Below, one piece after another: positions 4,077-5,129 of a stretch of 5,129 nt of DNA. Numbering within the stretch: position 1 is the stretch's first letter; each line of letters opens with the position of its first letter. Source of the DNA: Bacillota bacterium (GTDB lineage: Bacteria > Bacillota > Bacilli > Lactobacillales > Streptococcaceae). The notes beneath the pieces are model-generated. The model was given only the letters and a program-made list of their open reading frames with translations, had not been told where the DNA came from and searched no databases. The stretch lies in contig JAJXWC010000168.1 of NCBI GenBank assembly GCA_021781855.1, positions 1 to 5,129 of the forward strand. Direction: 5' to 3'. The translations under genes and the position numbers were made by a program.

Positions 4077-5129
4077 ATGTCTGTATTAGAAAAAGTAAAT
4101 TCACCAAAAGATGTAAAAAATCTGACGAAAGAAGAATTAGAGAAACTCGCCGTAGAAATTCGTGAAATGTTGCTCTACAAAGTCAGCAATGTTGGTGGTC
4201 ATGTCGGTCCAAATCTAGGTGTAACGGAGATGACGATTGCGCTGCATTACGTGTTTAACAGCCCGATTGACAAATTCATCTGGGATGTGAGCCACCAGAC
4301 TTATCCGCACAAGATTTTGACGGGTCGTAAATATGGTTTCACAGATGGCCATTTTCATGATATCACGCCTTATACCAGTCAAAACGAAAGTGAACATGAC
4401 TTTTTCACGGTCGGGCACACCTCGACTTCTGTCGCCAATGCGATTGGTTTTGCCAAGGCGCGTGACCTTACAGATGGTACAGGAAACATTATTGCAGTCC
4501 TTGGAGACGGTTCGTTTTCTGGCGGATTAGCACTCGAAGCGCTCAATAATGCCGCTCAACTTCAAAGCAACCTCATCATTATTCTCAATGATAACCAAAT
4601 GTCGATTGCCGAAAATCATGGCGGGCTTTATCAGGGACTGCAAGTTTTGCGTGAAAGTAACGGAACTGCCGAAAATAATATTTTCAAATTCATGGGATTG
4701 GATTACAAATATCTTGAAAACGGCAACGATATCCAAGCGCTCATCGCACTTTTCAAAGCGGTCAAGGACATCAATCATCCAATCGTCCTCCATATTCATA
4801 CTGAAAAAGGGCACGGCTATGAGCCAGCGACAACAAACAAAGAAAATTGGCATTGGCATAGTCCATTCATCCTCGAGACGGGCGAACTAAAGCGCAAAGC
4901 AACAGATGCAAAATCTTACAGTAGTATCCTCGTTGATTATATGGACAAGAAAATGCAAGAAGGACAACCGATTCTTGCCATCAACGCCGCCATTCCGATG
5001 GCTTACAATCTAAAAGATTTTGCAGCGAAATATCCTGAGCATTATTGGGATGCAGGAATTGCTGAGCAGTTCACGATTACTTTTGGCGGTGCAGCGACGC
5101 TTGCGGGGGCACGGAGTTTCATTTTTCAC
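4077..5129 (+). CDS. dxs: 1-deoxy-D-xylulose-5-phosphate synthase-like protein, 5' part
   Basis: This is a thiamine-diphosphate enzyme of the Dxs branch of the transketolase superfamily. True Dxs condenses pyruvate with glyceraldehyde 3-phosphate to give DXP, a precursor of MEP-pathway isoprenoids, thiamine and pyridoxal. The gene starts at ATG 4077, 5 nt after AAAGGAG (4065-4071), and 351 codons are open to the window edge, so it is 3'-truncated. Motifs in order: NSPKDVKNL (8-16), GGHVGPNLG with His42, DVSHQTYPHKILTGR with His73, GHTSTS (113-118), the cofactor/metal motif GDGS (Asp144) with Asn173 in ILNDNQMSI 29 residues later, EKGHGYEPA (243-251), and GIAEQF with the proton-relay Glu330. 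Differences from classical Dxs: about 40 residues are missing after MSIAEN, the usual GPxDGHD loop reads KYLENGND, and GIAEQH reads GIAEQF. Lactococci are reported to carry such paralogues (dxsB-like). DXP synthase activity is therefore likely but not certain. Confidence 0.85.
   Translation, partial: MSVLEKVNSPKDVKNLTKEELEKLAVEIREMLLYKVSNVGGHVGPNLGVTEMTIALHYVFNSPIDKFIWDVSHQTYPHKILTGRKYGFTDGHFHDITPYTSQNESEHDFFTVGHTSTSVANAIGFAKARDLTDGTGNIIAVLGDGSFSGGLALEALNNAAQLQSNLIIILNDNQMSIAENHGGLYQGLQVLRESNGTAENNIFKFMGLDYKYLENGNDIQALIALFKAVKDINHPIVLHIHTEKGHGYEPATTNKENWHWHSPFILETGELKRKATDAKSYSSILVDYMDKKMQEGQPILAINAAIPMAYNLKDFAAKYPEHYWDAGIAEQFTITFGGAATLAGARSFIFH

Noticed and set aside
4527..4890. 110- and 113-codon frames on both strands inside dxs
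   Set aside because: Both lie wholly within the dxs coding region, which has conserved motifs in its own frame. Neither has a plausible SD or a recognisable protein.

Overview
The window looks like chromosomal DNA from a lactic acid bacterium of the family Streptococcaceae, most probably Lactococcus (L. lactis or L. cremoris). The sequence is AT-rich, the Shine-Dalgarno (SD) sequences are of the AAAGGAG type, and the two-component pair is recognisably the streptococcal CiaR/CiaH pair. All genes lie on the + strand. The species is inferred from memory of protein families, not from a search.

Layout. Positions 1-408 hold no convincing gene. The first ~160 bases are a run of consecutive hairpins that includes a diverged ~49-bp tandem repeat. 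A candidate promoter follows at 234-262, with a CodY-box-like sequence between its -35 and -10 elements. A LacI/GalR-family repressor gene (409-1422) ends inside an intrinsic terminator. A ~220-bp gap then carries 11-bp-phased direct repeats that closely resemble the CiaR binding site. Next come ciaR (1656-2324) and, after a structured 102-bp gap, ciaH (2427-3851, TTG start). A 225-bp gap with several inverted repeats leads to the 5' part of a divergent, shortened 1-deoxy-D-xylulose-5-phosphate synthase-like gene (4077 to the window end).

How the parts work together. CiaH is a membrane sensor kinase expected to phosphorylate CiaR at Asp51. The phased repeats upstream of ciaR suggest that CiaR regulates its own operon. 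The LacI-type gene has its own promoter region and terminator and is a separate transcription unit; its effector and targets cannot be read from the window. The Dxs-like gene has its own strong ribosome binding site and no visible functional link to ciaRH.

Most notable: (i) the four phased repeats before ciaR; (ii) a perfect hairpin filling the over-long gap between the SD and the ATG of the LacI gene; (iii) a hairpin-rich repeat family scattered over three of the four intergenic regions; (iv) the candidate CodY box; (v) the shortened Dxs-like protein. I see no mobile element, CRISPR array, tRNA or rRNA. Nothing here proves a wholly new system. The most promising undescribed element is the structured repeat at 1-160 with its relatives at 1463 and 3857-4004.
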